From: Cellvibrio fontiphilus
GTDB lineage: Bacteria; Pseudomonadota; Gammaproteobacteria; Pseudomonadales; Cellvibrionaceae
NCBI RefSeq assembly: GCF_035317345.1
Contig: NZ_JAYKTU010000004.1
Strand: one strand, 5' to 3'
DNA: 64,000 nt
The number at the start of each line of letters is the position of its first letter. Positions within the stretch are counted from its first letter, which is position 1. Both the position numbers and the translations under genes were made by a program. Shown in pieces: positions 18,661-26,746 of the stretch. A model generated the notes under the pieces. It saw only the letters and a list, made by a program, of their open reading frames with translations. It did not search any database and was not told the origin of the DNA.

Positions 18661-18834
18661 ATGAAAAAACAATATCTGCCGCAAAAAACCTGCGTTTACT
18701 GCCAGCGCCCCTTCACCTGGCGCAAAAAGTGGGCGCGCGATTGGGAGCAGGTTAAGTATTGCTCCAAAGCCTGTGGTGCTGCGGCGCGCAAACATCCACC
18801 CAAAACCACTGGGGACCTTCCACTCCATGCCTAA
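18661..18834 (+). CDS. DUF2256 zinc-ribbon-like mini-protein
   Basis: A 57-residue protein matching the DUF2256 pattern: KTCVYCQRPFTWRKKWARDW then VKYCSKAC. The two Cys-x2/4-Cys pairs suggest a zinc or iron site. The start is ATG 18661; a longer in-frame extension from 18550 is not family-like. The family is known to accompany FeS-type photolyase/cryptochrome genes, and here it overlaps the next photolyase gene by eight bases, implying translational coupling. Its biochemical role is not established. Confidence 0.88.
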   Translation: MKKQYLPQKTCVYCQRPFTWRKKWARDWEQVKYCSKACGAAARKHPPKTTGDLPLHA

Positions 18835-20449
18835 CACCAAAGCACCGCAAGCGATTCGTCATTTATGTGTGATCCTCGGCGATCAGCTCAATCGCGACAG
18901 TTTATTGTTCGAAGGCTTTGACCCCAAGCAAGATCGCCTGTGGATGGCCGAAGTCATGGAGGAGAGCACCCACGTCCCCTCCAACAAGCAGCGCAGTGTG
19001 CTGTTCCTGGCGGCCATGCGCCATTTTGCCCAGAGCTTGCGCGACGAAGGTTTGCCGCTGGACTATTTGTCGTTGGATGCAAGCGAGTTATCGCCAGATG
19101 AAAGCAAGGCCACAATCAGCTCGGTGAATCAGAGTTTAACCAGCGCGCTGGCTCACAGCCTGCAGCAGTATCAGGTGCAGAGCCTGAAGCTGGTGCTGCC
19201 GGGGGATTATCGGGTGCTGCAGAACCTCAAACAATGTTGCGCCGAACAGCAATTGCCGCTGGAGTTGTTGGCAGACAATCACTTTATTGCCAAACCCGGT
19301 GAGTTCAGCGCCTGGCAAAAAGGTAAAAAACAATGGCGCATGGAGTACTGGTATCGCCAGTTGCGCAAGCGCACCGGCATTCTCATGTGCGGCGATCAGC
19401 CCGAAGGTGGCGATTGGAACTACGACAAAGACAATCGCGGCACCTTCTCCAGCAAAGGGCCGGGGCTGCTGGATGACGCGTTGCTGTTTATCGCGGATGA
19501 GATTACCCAATCCGCCATAACCACTGTCACCCGCCTGTTTCCCGGCAACCCCGGTAATTTGCTGGGTTTTGGCTGGCCGGTGAAGCGCCAACAGGCGCTG
19601 CAGTTGTTGGATTTTTTCATCGCCAAACAACTGCCGCTGTTTGGTGAGTATCAGGACGCCATGTGGACTAACGAACCTTGGCTGTACCACTCGCGGCTAT
19701 CGGCGGCGCTTAACCTCAAATTGCTGTCGCCGCTGGAAGTTATTCAGGCCGCCGAGCGAGCTTATGCGGAAGGCAGGGCGCCGCTAAATGCGGTGGAGGG
19801 ATTTATTCGTCAAATTCTGGGCTGGCGCGAATTTGTGCGTGGCCTCTATTGGAGTTTGATGCCCGACTGGAACAGCATGAATGCGCTGGATGCCCAGCAT
19901 AACCTGCCGGATTTTTACTGGACGGGGCAGGTGGACATGCAGTGTTTGGCGCAGAGCATTCAGCAAGTGCTGGACTACGGCTACGGCCATCACATTCAGC
20001 GTTTGATGGTGACCGGCTTGTTCGCCCAGCTCTGGCAAACCCAGCCGCAGCAGATTCACGCCTGGTATTTGGCCATGTATGTGGATGCGGTAGAGTGGGT
20101 GGAGCTGCCCAATGTGTTGGGGATGAGCCAATACGCTGATGGTGGCATAATGGCGTCCAAGCCCTACATTGCCACCGGCCGCTACATCGCCAAAATGAGC
20201 AACTACTGTGCTGGCTGCCGCTACAAACCCGATGAGGCCGAGACTGACAACGCCTGTCCTTTCACCACGCTTTATTGGGAGTTTTTGGCAACTCATCGCG
20301 CACGTTTTGCGAATCACCCGCGTTTGGCTTTGCAGGTTAAACACCTGGATAATCACAGCGCCGAAAAACGCGCGGCTGTTGCCAAGCGCGCGCAGTGGGT
20401 TAGGGCGCACTATGCAGCTAATGACTACCTCGCCAATCACCAGACTTGA
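18827..20449 (+). CDS. FeS-type photolyase/cryptochrome (deoxyribodipyrimidine photolyase-related protein)
   Basis: A flavoprotein of the FeS-BCP class, which includes the prokaryotic (6-4) photolyase PhrB of Agrobacterium. The N-terminal Rossmann part starts with RHLCVILGDQLNRDSLLFEGF. The C-terminal helical FAD domain shows EGFIRQILGWREFVRGLYW, HHIQRLMVTGLFAQLW, YVDAVEWVELPNVLGMSQ and ADGGIMASKPYIATG. The cysteines of MSNYCAGCRYKP and DNACPFT fit three of the four 4Fe-4S ligands; the fourth would be upstream. Start ATG 18827 lies inside the DUF2256 gene, 11 bases after GGGGA. Length is 540 residues. Whether it repairs (6-4) lesions or acts as a light sensor cannot be read from sequence alone. 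Confidence 0.93.
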   Translation: MPNTKAPQAIRHLCVILGDQLNRDSLLFEGFDPKQDRLWMAEVMEESTHVPSNKQRSVLFLAAMRHFAQSLRDEGLPLDYLSLDASELSPDESKATISSVNQSLTSALAHSLQQYQVQSLKLVLPGDYRVLQNLKQCCAEQQLPLELLADNHFIAKPGEFSAWQKGKKQWRMEYWYRQLRKRTGILMCGDQPEGGDWNYDKDNRGTFSSKGPGLLDDALLFIADEITQSAITTVTRLFPGNPGNLLGFGWPVKRQQALQLLDFFIAKQLPLFGEYQDAMWTNEPWLYHSRLSAALNLKLLSPLEVIQAAERAYAEGRAPLNAVEGFIRQILGWREFVRGLYWSLMPDWNSMNALDAQHNLPDFYWTGQVDMQCLAQSIQQVLDYGYGHHIQRLMVTGLFAQLWQTQPQQIHAWYLAMYVDAVEWVELPNVLGMSQYADGGIMASKPYIATGRYIAKMSNYCAGCRYKPDEAETDNACPFTTLYWEFLATHRARFANHPRLALQVKHLDNHSAEKRAAVAKRAQWVRAHYAANDYLANHQT

Positions 20450-20461
20450 TCGGAATTTTTT

Positions 20462-21007
20462 ATGGCCTCACTGCAAGTTCAACTTTTAAAAGCCGGTTTA
20501 ATCGACAATAAAAAAGCCAAACAGGCTAACAAAGAAAAACGCAAAGAAACTAACGTAGCGCGTCGTTCCAACGAAGAAAAAGTGGATGAAATAAAACAAT
20601 CTGCTGAGCAAGCGCGTTTGGAAAAAGCCGAGCGCGATCGCGAATTAAATCGCCAGCGGGATTTGGAATTGCAACAAAAAGCCATAGCCGCGCAAATCAA
20701 ACAACTTATTGAAAATCATCGCCAGAAAAAAGGGGCCGGTGAAGCTGATGTGGAATACAACTTTACCGATGGCAAACTCATTAAAAAAATGCGGGTATCG
20801 CCATTGGTGCTGGAGCAAATTGCACGCGGCTTGTTGGCGGTTGTCAAACTCGGTGAGAGCTACGAATTAGTGCCGCGCATAGTGGCTGATAAAATTGCCC
20901 AGCGCGATGAAAAATACGTGGTGGTAGCCAATACCAAACAAGACAACAAAGTCGATGAAGATGACCCCTACAAGGACTACGTCATCCCCGATGATTTGAT
21001 GTGGTAA
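20462..21007 (+). CDS. DUF2058 family protein (YaiL-like)
   Basis: Cytoplasmic protein of 181 residues with the DUF2058 layout. The N-terminus SLQVQLLKAGLIDNKKAKQA is diagnostic. A long charged helical stretch (about residues 25-95, rich in Lys, Glu, Arg and Gln) probably forms a coiled coil, and a small C-terminal domain follows (VEYNFTDGKLIKKMRVS to YVIPDDLMW). The family function is not established; E. coli YaiL has been associated with nucleoprotein/ribosome fractions. It begins 12 bases after the photolyase stop and ends four bases before the next gene, so these genes are probably cotranscribed. Confidence 0.9.
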   Translation: MASLQVQLLKAGLIDNKKAKQANKEKRKETNVARRSNEEKVDEIKQSAEQARLEKAERDRELNRQRDLELQQKAIAAQIKQLIENHRQKKGAGEADVEYNFTDGKLIKKMRVSPLVLEQIARGLLAVVKLGESYELVPRIVADKIAQRDEKYVVVANTKQDNKVDEDDPYKDYVIPDDLMW

Positions 21008-21011
21008 GGCT

Positions 21012-21257
21012 ATGTGGAACCCCATTCGCGCGGTGCTGCGCAGTCAATCGCCACGCGGTATAAAAATTATTGCGCTCAGTTTAATGTTGGTGCTTGTTTG
21101 TGCGGCACCGGTGATGCTTTACAGTTTGTTTAACCCTGAAGCCGGAGGCGCTTTATGGATGGGCTGGTTGTTTGCCCTGGGGGCTGTGGTTGCGCATATT
21201 GGTTTTTTTGTAGGCATTGTCTTGGTGATTTGGGATATGTATTTCGCCAAAAAATAA
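21012..21257 (+). CDS. Small two-helix membrane protein
   Basis: Not recognised. The 81-residue protein has two clear membrane helices (about residues 18-40, IIALSLMLVLVCAAPVMLY, and 48-76, WMGWLFALGAVVAHIGFFV) joined by a short loop, with a basic N-terminus (RSQSPRG) and a basic end (AKK). It starts four bases after the DUF2058 stop with a weak AAGG site, which fits translational coupling. A bidirectional terminator follows. A real gene is likely from its spacing and topology; the function is unknown. Confidence 0.7.
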   Translation: MWNPIRAVLRSQSPRGIKIIALSLMLVLVCAAPVMLYSLFNPEAGGALWMGWLFALGAVVAHIGFFVGIVLVIWDMYFAKK

Positions 21258-21281
21258 CAGTCACAGCGCAGGCGTAACACA

Positions 21282-21315
21282 AAAAATCGGCGGGCCTTGC
21301 GACCCGCCGATTTTT
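21282..21315. terminator. Bidirectional terminator between 21012 gene and ABC exporter
   Basis: A 13-base stem AAAAATCGGCGGG/CCCGCCGATTTTT with an eight-base loop and A/T tracts on both sides. It serves the plus-strand operon ending at 21257 and the minus-strand gene ending at 21331. Confidence 0.88.
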
Positions 21316-21330
21316 CGTTCAAGGTTCCGA

Positions 21331-23160
21331 TTAAAACTCGCCTAAAAAACCGCCCGATTGATGCGCCCACAGTTGTGCATAAACACCGCCCAACGCAATC
21401 AGTTCAGCGTGGGTTCCCTGTTCAATAATCTGACCTTTATCCAACACAATTAAACGATCCAGTGCCGCAATAGTGGATAAGCGGTGGGCAATCGCAATAA
21501 CCGTTTTGCCTTGCATGAGCGTGGTTAAATTGGTTTGGATCGCCGCTTCGACTTCTGAATCCAAGGCGGAGGTGGCTTCATCCATCACTAAAATGGGCGC
21601 GTTTTTGATCAGCACTCGCGCAATCGCAATACGCTGGCGCTGGCCGCCAGAGAGTTTTACGCCGCGCTCGCCCACATGGGCGTCATAACCGGTACGCCCT
21701 TCGTTGTCACTCAAGCCCATAATAAAATCGTGGGCTTCCGCTTGTTGTGCAGCGCGAATCATATCGACTTCGGTCGCATCGGGTTTGCCATAGAGCAGGT
21801 TGTCGCGAATCGAGCGATGCAGCAGCGACGTATCCTGAGTCACCATACCAATTTGCGCACGCAGACTCTCTTGTTTGACCTCGGCAATATTTTGGTTGTC
21901 GATTAGAATGCTGCCGGCATCCACATCGTAAAAACGCAGGAGTAAATTCACCAGAGTGGATTTGCCCGCGCCAGAGCGCCCCACCAAACCAATTTTTTCA
22001 CCCGGTTTAATGTGTAAATTAAAATTCTGCAGCAGGCCATTAGGTTTGCCGTAATTAAAACAAACAGATTGAAAATCTACCGCGCTCTGTTGCACTACGA
22101 GTGGTTGTGCATCGGGTTTGTCTTGCACCTCCCGTGGGATTGCCAAGGTATTTAAACCATCGCGTGCGGTGCCTATATTTTCAAACAGTGCCGATACTTC
22201 CCACATAATCCACTGTGCCATGCCATTTAAACGCAGCACCAAACCCACGGCAGCGGCGATGGCACCGGTTGTGATTGCCGCATTAGACCAAAGCCACAGT
22301 GAGGTTGCCGCAATCGAAAAAATAAGAATAACGCTAATTATCCACACACTAGTACCCAATAAAGTCGCCAAGCGCATTTGTGGGTGTACCGTGGTTAAAA
22401 AATACTCCATACCTTGTTTGGCGTACTGTGCCTCGCGGTTGGAGTGTGAAAATAATTTCACCGTGGAAATATTGGTGTAAGTGTCCACCAAACGCCCTGT
22501 CATATCAGAGCGGGCGTGCGCTTGTGCGGTGGAAATTTTGGAGAGGCGCGGCAGAAAATAGTAGAGCAAACCGCAGTAGGCAAAAAACCACACAATCAGC
22601 GGCAGGGCGAGGCGCCAATCCAGCGAAAAAGCCAGTACCAGAATGCTGCTGAAATACACCATCACATAAAGTAGTACATCCAATAATTTCATAATAGTTT
22701 CGCGCACTGCCAAAGCGGTTTGCATCACCTTGGTGGCGACGCGACCAGCGAATTCATTTTGATAGAATTGGTAGCTTTGGCCCAGCAGGTAGCGATGTGC
22801 CTGCCAGCGAATACGCATGGGGAAATTGCCGAGCAGGGTTTGGTGCATTAATAGTGAGTGCATCAACACCGATAGCGGCAAACCCACTAGCAAAATTAAA
22901 CTCATCCAGAGTAATTCGCGACGCGACTCAACCCAAAAGCTGTCAGGCGATTGTTGGTTGAGTGAGTCCACCAAATCGCCTAAAAAACCAAACAGCGATA
23001 CCTCCAAAATCGCAATCAGGCCGGTGAATACGGCCATGGCGATTAAATAGAACTCGGCACCACGGCTGTAATGCCGACAAAAGGCGTAGAGGGTTTTGGG
23101 TGGACTAGTGGGATCTTCAGGCGGAAAGGGTTTTATCAGGCTTTCAAAAAAACGGAACAT
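21331..23160 (-). CDS. ABC exporter, fused membrane and ATPase domains
   Basis: Homodimeric ABCB/MsbA-like exporter in the inner membrane. The first half (about residues 30-330) holds six membrane helices. The ATPase half has Walker A GLVGRSGAGKSTL, the Q-loop TQDTSLLHRSIRDN, the signature KLSGGQRQRIAIARV, Walker B ILVMDEATSALD and the H-loop histidine in IAIAHRLSTIAALDR, so it should be active. Length is 609 residues, normal for the class. No accessory protein lies beside it. The substrate (drug, lipid or peptide) cannot be assigned from the sequence. Confidence 0.93.
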   Translation of the reverse strand: MFRFFESLIKPFPPEDPTSPPKTLYAFCRHYSRGAEFYLIAMAVFTGLIAILEVSLFGFLGDLVDSLNQQSPDSFWVESRRELLWMSLILLVGLPLSVLMHSLLMHQTLLGNFPMRIRWQAHRYLLGQSYQFYQNEFAGRVATKVMQTALAVRETIMKLLDVLLYVMVYFSSILVLAFSLDWRLALPLIVWFFAYCGLLYYFLPRLSKISTAQAHARSDMTGRLVDTYTNISTVKLFSHSNREAQYAKQGMEYFLTTVHPQMRLATLLGTSVWIISVILIFSIAATSLWLWSNAAITTGAIAAAVGLVLRLNGMAQWIMWEVSALFENIGTARDGLNTLAIPREVQDKPDAQPLVVQQSAVDFQSVCFNYGKPNGLLQNFNLHIKPGEKIGLVGRSGAGKSTLVNLLLRFYDVDAGSILIDNQNIAEVKQESLRAQIGMVTQDTSLLHRSIRDNLLYGKPDATEVDMIRAAQQAEAHDFIMGLSDNEGRTGYDAHVGERGVKLSGGQRQRIAIARVLIKNAPILVMDEATSALDSEVEAAIQTNLTTLMQGKTVIAIAHRLSTIAALDRLIVLDKGQIIEQGTHAELIALGGVYAQLWAHQSGGFLGEF

Positions 23161-23318
23161 AATACAATCGCCGGTAATAAATGAATGAAACGGGTTTTCG
23201 CCAGAAGTGCTGGCTAAAAACTGTGCGACTATTGTAGCAGCTCACTCCGGGGACTTCGTGTAACCAAGTGTTAAGTTGCGGTGCTACACTGTCGCCCGAT
23301 ACCTTTGCGAGGGGCAAA

Positions 23319-23366
23319 ATGAACAGTACTAAGGTTGGCTATGCTCCGGTTATTAATAATGAGTAA
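23319..23366 (+). CDS. Possible 15-residue leader or mini-ORF
   Basis: ATG 23319 is preceded by a GAGGGG site four bases upstream and opens a 15-codon frame (MNSTKVGYAPVINNE) ending in TAA, 13 bases before the next gene's ATG. The good ribosome-binding site is the only support. It may be a translated leader or chance. Confidence 0.25.
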   Translation: MNSTKVGYAPVINNE

Positions 23367-23379
23367 TAAGTAGGTGATT

Positions 23380-23769
23380 ATGAGAAATGCATTGACGGTA
23401 TTCGGTGCAGGTTGTTTGGGTGGGTTAGTTATGTGCGTGGTGATGTGGTTGTTCAGTTATTACGGAATAACGCAGTCGTTAAATGTGCGTCTATCTGGCT
23501 CGGTATCACCCCAGTGGATGTATCCGCGCATTGTGTGGGGCGGCTTATGGGGGCTGCTATTTCTGCTGCCCATTTATGCGAGTAGTACTTTTGCACGCAG
23601 TTTTGTTATTGCGTTGATTCCAACCTTGATCCAACTATTTGTGTTTTATCCGTTCTATGAAGGCAAGGGGGTTGCAGGTTTGTCGTTGGGTTTGCTGACA
23701 CCATTCCTGGTGTTCTTTTTCTTTTGGGTTTGGTCTTTAACCACTGCCGTCAGTTTGCGTGTCTCTTAA
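23380..23769 (+). CDS. Hypothetical four-helix inner-membrane protein
   Basis: Not recognised. The 129-residue protein is almost entirely hydrophobic with about four membrane helices: GAGCLGGLVMCVVMWLFSYY, IVWGGLWGLLFLLPIY, SFVIALIPTLIQLFVFYPF and LLTPFLVFFFFWVWSLTTA. ATG 23380 is preceded by TAGGTG; a GTG two codons upstream is also in frame. It is followed 18 bases later by an exported protein on the same strand, so the two may be cotranscribed. No catalytic motif is visible. Confidence 0.75.
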   Translation: MRNALTVFGAGCLGGLVMCVVMWLFSYYGITQSLNVRLSGSVSPQWMYPRIVWGGLWGLLFLLPIYASSTFARSFVIALIPTLIQLFVFYPFYEGKGVAGLSLGLLTPFLVFFFFWVWSLTTAVSLRVS

Positions 23770-23787
23770 ATAGATTGGTTATAGAAA

Positions 23788-24312
23788 ATGAATGCTTTTT
23801 TTGTTGTATGTAAATTATTTTTTCTCAGCCTTCTTGCTGTTAGCGCAAATGCACAGCTGCTACCTGACAACATTAATTTAAATGTGCAGTCAGTCAATCG
23901 TTGGATGCAAAGTAATCGTGACATGGCGCCACTGGTACAAGCAGTAGATGCCTATCATCTGACTCCTGAGTCATTTAAAACGTTTGAAGCATTATCGCCT
24001 CTACAGCAAGATGAGCAAATTGAGCGCATACTACGCGATGCAAACTTAATGGAGCGGGCGACCAAAGTAGCGCGTCAACATGGCTGGAAATCAATAGGCG
24101 AATATATGCGTTTAAGTACTAAGTTGGGCAATGCTATAGCTGCTTATTTTTTATTTGGTGATCTGGGCAAGGTAACTGAAGAGCAGGCTAAGCAATTAAA
24201 AGAAAAAGCCGATCCTGCTGTGCTAGCAGTTCCTCAAACCGACATAGATTTTATTCGTCGCAATGAAAAAACCTTGCAACAATATATTCAGGCATACAGT
24301 GCGGGCCGTTAA
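23788..24312 (+). CDS. Hypothetical exported helical protein
   Basis: Not recognised. The 174-residue protein has a signal peptide (MNAFFVVCKLFFLSLLAVSANA, cleavage before QLLPDN) and a predicted all-helical mature part with few aromatic residues and no cysteine. Segments such as RWMQSNRDMAPLVQAVDAYH and EYMRLSTKLGNAIAAYFLFG look amphipathic. It is probably periplasmic. It follows the four-helix membrane protein by 18 bases and ends just before a strong terminator. The function is unknown. Confidence 0.78.
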   Translation: MNAFFVVCKLFFLSLLAVSANAQLLPDNINLNVQSVNRWMQSNRDMAPLVQAVDAYHLTPESFKTFEALSPLQQDEQIERILRDANLMERATKVARQHGWKSIGEYMRLSTKLGNAIAAYFLFGDLGKVTEEQAKQLKEKADPAVLAVPQTDIDFIRRNEKTLQQYIQAYSAGR

Positions 24313-24337
24313 TGCTTTGTCCTCTTAGTATTAAAAC

Positions 24338-24368
24338 AAAAGGCGGACACTGCAATGTCCGCCTTTTT
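24338..24368 (+). terminator. Intrinsic terminator after 23788 gene
   Basis: Twelve-base stem AAAAGGCGGACA/TGTCCGCCTTTT with loop CTGCAA and a T-run. The A-run on the other side may also help to terminate the minus-strand gene ending at 24440. Confidence 0.88.
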
Positions 24369-24439
24369 ATTACCCGCTGGTAATTCTTTTTATTGTTTAT
24401 TGTCAATTATTAGACAGTATTGAAAAGCCGATAGCTGGT

Positions 24440-25468
24440 TCAGCGAGAGCCACCTGTTAAGCTCAGGTATACCAATGTTTGGTTTAACAGCTGATAGGCA
24501 ACCTCTCCAAAAGTGATAGGGCCGGTTAGATCCCGGGTCTTTTTTCCTTCCAGTTCAGAATAAAGATAATTCAAAATACAGTTGCAGGAAAAGGAGATTC
24601 CCTCACTGGCTGACGCTGATAACTCTTTGTTAAAACTTTCCAGATAGTTGTCCACGGGCTTGGCAAATCGATAGCTGATGTCGGCAAATACCGGTGCATA
24701 TAAATCTACTTTGTTATTGTGTTCATCGAGCTGCTGAATACTGACATTGACCATTACACCAGAATAATTCGCAACCAGGGGTAAACGAGTGTCAATTTTG
24801 GCGTGTTTGATGTAATCCACGAGATTAGCTGGCTCACCATTAATGGTGCAATCGCTAGCGCTGAAGCCGGTATTTTTAAATTTAATTTCCGGCCCTATTC
24901 CTTGGGTAAATAAATTCACAATATTTATATTGGCTAATTGATTTACTGGAAGAGGAATGTGCATCGCAACTGCTTGCTGATCAAAAAGCATGCCTCGTGC
25001 CGGCCCAAAGCCAACTTTGGCGCTATTTTTACCCAGCTCATCCAAATGTACACCAGAAATCCAACCAATAATGGGGGAGAAATACATATTCGGGTATTCA
25101 GGCGAATGTTGCGCATAACTCAAATGAATTTCCGACATGGCGGGCAAAATTACGATGGTGAAACCGTGTTCCGGGGCTTCTTGTGCTATTCGGGAAATAG
25201 AATTGACATCATAAAGAGCAATGCGCGGTGCCTTGGATGGTTGCACTCCCTCTATGGTGTGTACAAACATCAATGTGCGATCAGCTTTGCCTCCTTCTGC
25301 TGTCATAAAATAGGGGATTGTGCCTGCTATCCAATTGCCGGACGGTAGGTCAGCCAATACGGATTCATCTGCAGCAATTACCAAATAATCACCGCGGTTT
25401 ATTTTTTCAATAATCTCTGTGCGCCCGATGAGCTCACTGCGAATGCTAATATCGGCTTCGTATGCCAT
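24440..25468 (-). CDS. Protein of unknown function with GNWIAGTIPYFM motif
   Basis: I do not recognise a characterised family with confidence. The 342-residue protein has no signal peptide or membrane helix and is probably cytoplasmic. Its N-terminal half contains GDYLVIAADESVLADLPSGN and GNWIAGTIPYFM, which look like strongly conserved family motifs; a central part reads FSPIIGWISGVHLDELG. The C-terminal part ends with a cysteine-bearing SFSCNCILNYLYSELEGKKT segment that faintly recalls the SCNG motif of FIST sensory domains. The ATG at 25468 follows AAGGAG at ideal spacing. It is the second gene of a minus-strand pair, starting 21 bases after the 418-residue protein ends, so the two products probably work together. 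Confidence 0.8.
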   Translation of the reverse strand: MAYEADISIRSELIGRTEIIEKINRGDYLVIAADESVLADLPSGNWIAGTIPYFMTAEGGKADRTLMFVHTIEGVQPSKAPRIALYDVNSISRIAQEAPEHGFTIVILPAMSEIHLSYAQHSPEYPNMYFSPIIGWISGVHLDELGKNSAKVGFGPARGMLFDQQAVAMHIPLPVNQLANINIVNLFTQGIGPEIKFKNTGFSASDCTINGEPANLVDYIKHAKIDTRLPLVANYSGVMVNVSIQQLDEHNNKVDLYAPVFADISYRFAKPVDNYLESFNKELSASASEGISFSCNCILNYLYSELEGKKTRDLTGPITFGEVAYQLLNQTLVYLSLTGGSR

Positions 25469-25489
25469 AGGTTGCTCCTTGGTATCAGA

Positions 25490-26746
25490 TTAATGTGCTT
25501 GGCTGTTGGTCATTACCAAACGCAACTCTTGCTGCATAAAACGCTGATTGTGTTTGATGAAGTCTCTGATTCTACGGGCAGCATTGAGTTCAACCACTGG
25601 GTCGGGATTCATCAATAGTTGCGAACGCAGGTTGGCTAATAACAATTTATAGGCAATATGAGAGCTTGGGATGAATGAGTCATCTTTGAGTATCCTCTGC
25701 CAGACACTACTACTCTCATCAGGAAGCGTAAATTGGCTATCTTCCGGCGTATTCATCAATTGATTAATTAAAATTAATTCTCGCCTGAGGTTGCGTGCAT
25801 TTTTTCTGAAGAATTCGCGTAGTGAATTAAGCGTATTGATTCGTTGCTGGTTGTCATCTGTTTGTGAAAATGCGTGACGTAAACGAACCAAAAATAAGTT
25901 TAACGGAACATTAGTAGATTTTAAGTCCAGTTTTCCGGTGATAAGTTTAAGCCAAATGCTATTTTTTAACGCAGGTAATACTAGTTTGGCGGCTCCGGCT
26001 TGGCGCTCTTCAGTATCTTGCTTTTTAGCTGTTATTGCACAGACTTGGCTAACTTCTATACTCAAATGGTTAACTTGGGATATGAAAAATTTTCGCAACT
26101 CAGTAACGGCTTCACTAATTGAGCTGTTTATATTTGGGTCAATAATATTTAACTTTATTTTAGAAAGCATTAAGCGAAGTGGGAATGATTGAGTTTTTAG
26201 GTGAAATTTGTCGTAAACCATATTTTCCCAAATAGGATCAATTTCGGTTGGTAATAATAATGCCTGCCTATAAGCCTCTGACGTTTTTTCAATGTCGTTG
26301 ATTATTTCTTCAACCAGGGTTGCCTCAACCAGTAACATGTAAGCTATGGCTTCGCTGGTTAGACCTCGTGCATTTGCCAATGCTACTTGCTGACGCAACT
26401 GATGCGTGTAGGTGCGATTAGCTTCACCAATAAAATGAGGCTGCAATAAACTTTCGCGGCCAATTCCCGTAGTGCAAATAGTTGTATCGTAAAAAGAAGA
26501 GGAAATTTGGCAGCTATATTGCCCAATTCGCGTGTGTGTCCAGCGCTTGTGGTGATTGTTCTGTTCAATTTTTGATGTTTTTATATCGCTCTTTTTGCTA
26601 AAGAGCGAAAAAGCTGATTTTTCTGTGTGATAGCCAATGGTGATTTTTATTATTTTATTTCTTTCATCAATTTCAAAATTTTGAATGTACCAAGGTGTTG
26701 CTATGCCAAGAATGGATTCAAAATAATATTTCGGTTGTTTAACCAT
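25490..26746 (-). CDS. Unknown protein: ISL3-transposase-like N-terminus plus three helical repeats
   Basis: Unrecognised 418-residue protein. Residues 6-150 follow the layout of an ISL3-family transposase N-terminus: ESILGIATPWYIQNFEIDE at the start, HHKRWTHTRIGQYSCQIS, then a helix-turn-helix-like LTSEAIAYMLLVEATLVEEI. The CxxC zinc ligands of that family are missing, and no DDE catalytic domain follows. Instead there are three tandem copies of a repeat of about 75 residues (about 163-237, 255-329 and 339-413). Each has the pattern LP, W seven to eight residues later, a PL-x-L-x-L helix, LR, then LRxFF, N and E. The start ATG 26746 follows AAAGGAG. Base composition is AT-richer than the housekeeping genes around it, which suggests transfer. 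It heads a two-gene operon. Confidence 0.8.
   Translation of the reverse strand: MVKQPKYYFESILGIATPWYIQNFEIDERNKIIKITIGYHTEKSAFSLFSKKSDIKTSKIEQNNHHKRWTHTRIGQYSCQISSSFYDTTICTTGIGRESLLQPHFIGEANRTYTHQLRQQVALANARGLTSEAIAYMLLVEATLVEEIINDIEKTSEAYRQALLLPTEIDPIWENMVYDKFHLKTQSFPLRLMLSKIKLNIIDPNINSSISEAVTELRKFFISQVNHLSIEVSQVCAITAKKQDTEERQAGAAKLVLPALKNSIWLKLITGKLDLKSTNVPLNLFLVRLRHAFSQTDDNQQRINTLNSLREFFRKNARNLRRELILINQLMNTPEDSQFTLPDESSSVWQRILKDDSFIPSSHIAYKLLLANLRSQLLMNPDPVVELNAARRIRDFIKHNQRFMQQELRLVMTNSQAH

Noticed and set aside
19136..20440. Long minus-strand open frames opposite the photolyase gene
   Set aside because: Opposite-strand shadows; the plus-strand protein has clear conserved motifs throughout.
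25490..26746. An insertion sequence or transposase pseudogene
   Set aside because: The frame is intact with a good start site, lacks a DDE domain by replacement and not truncation, and no flanking inverted repeats were seen.
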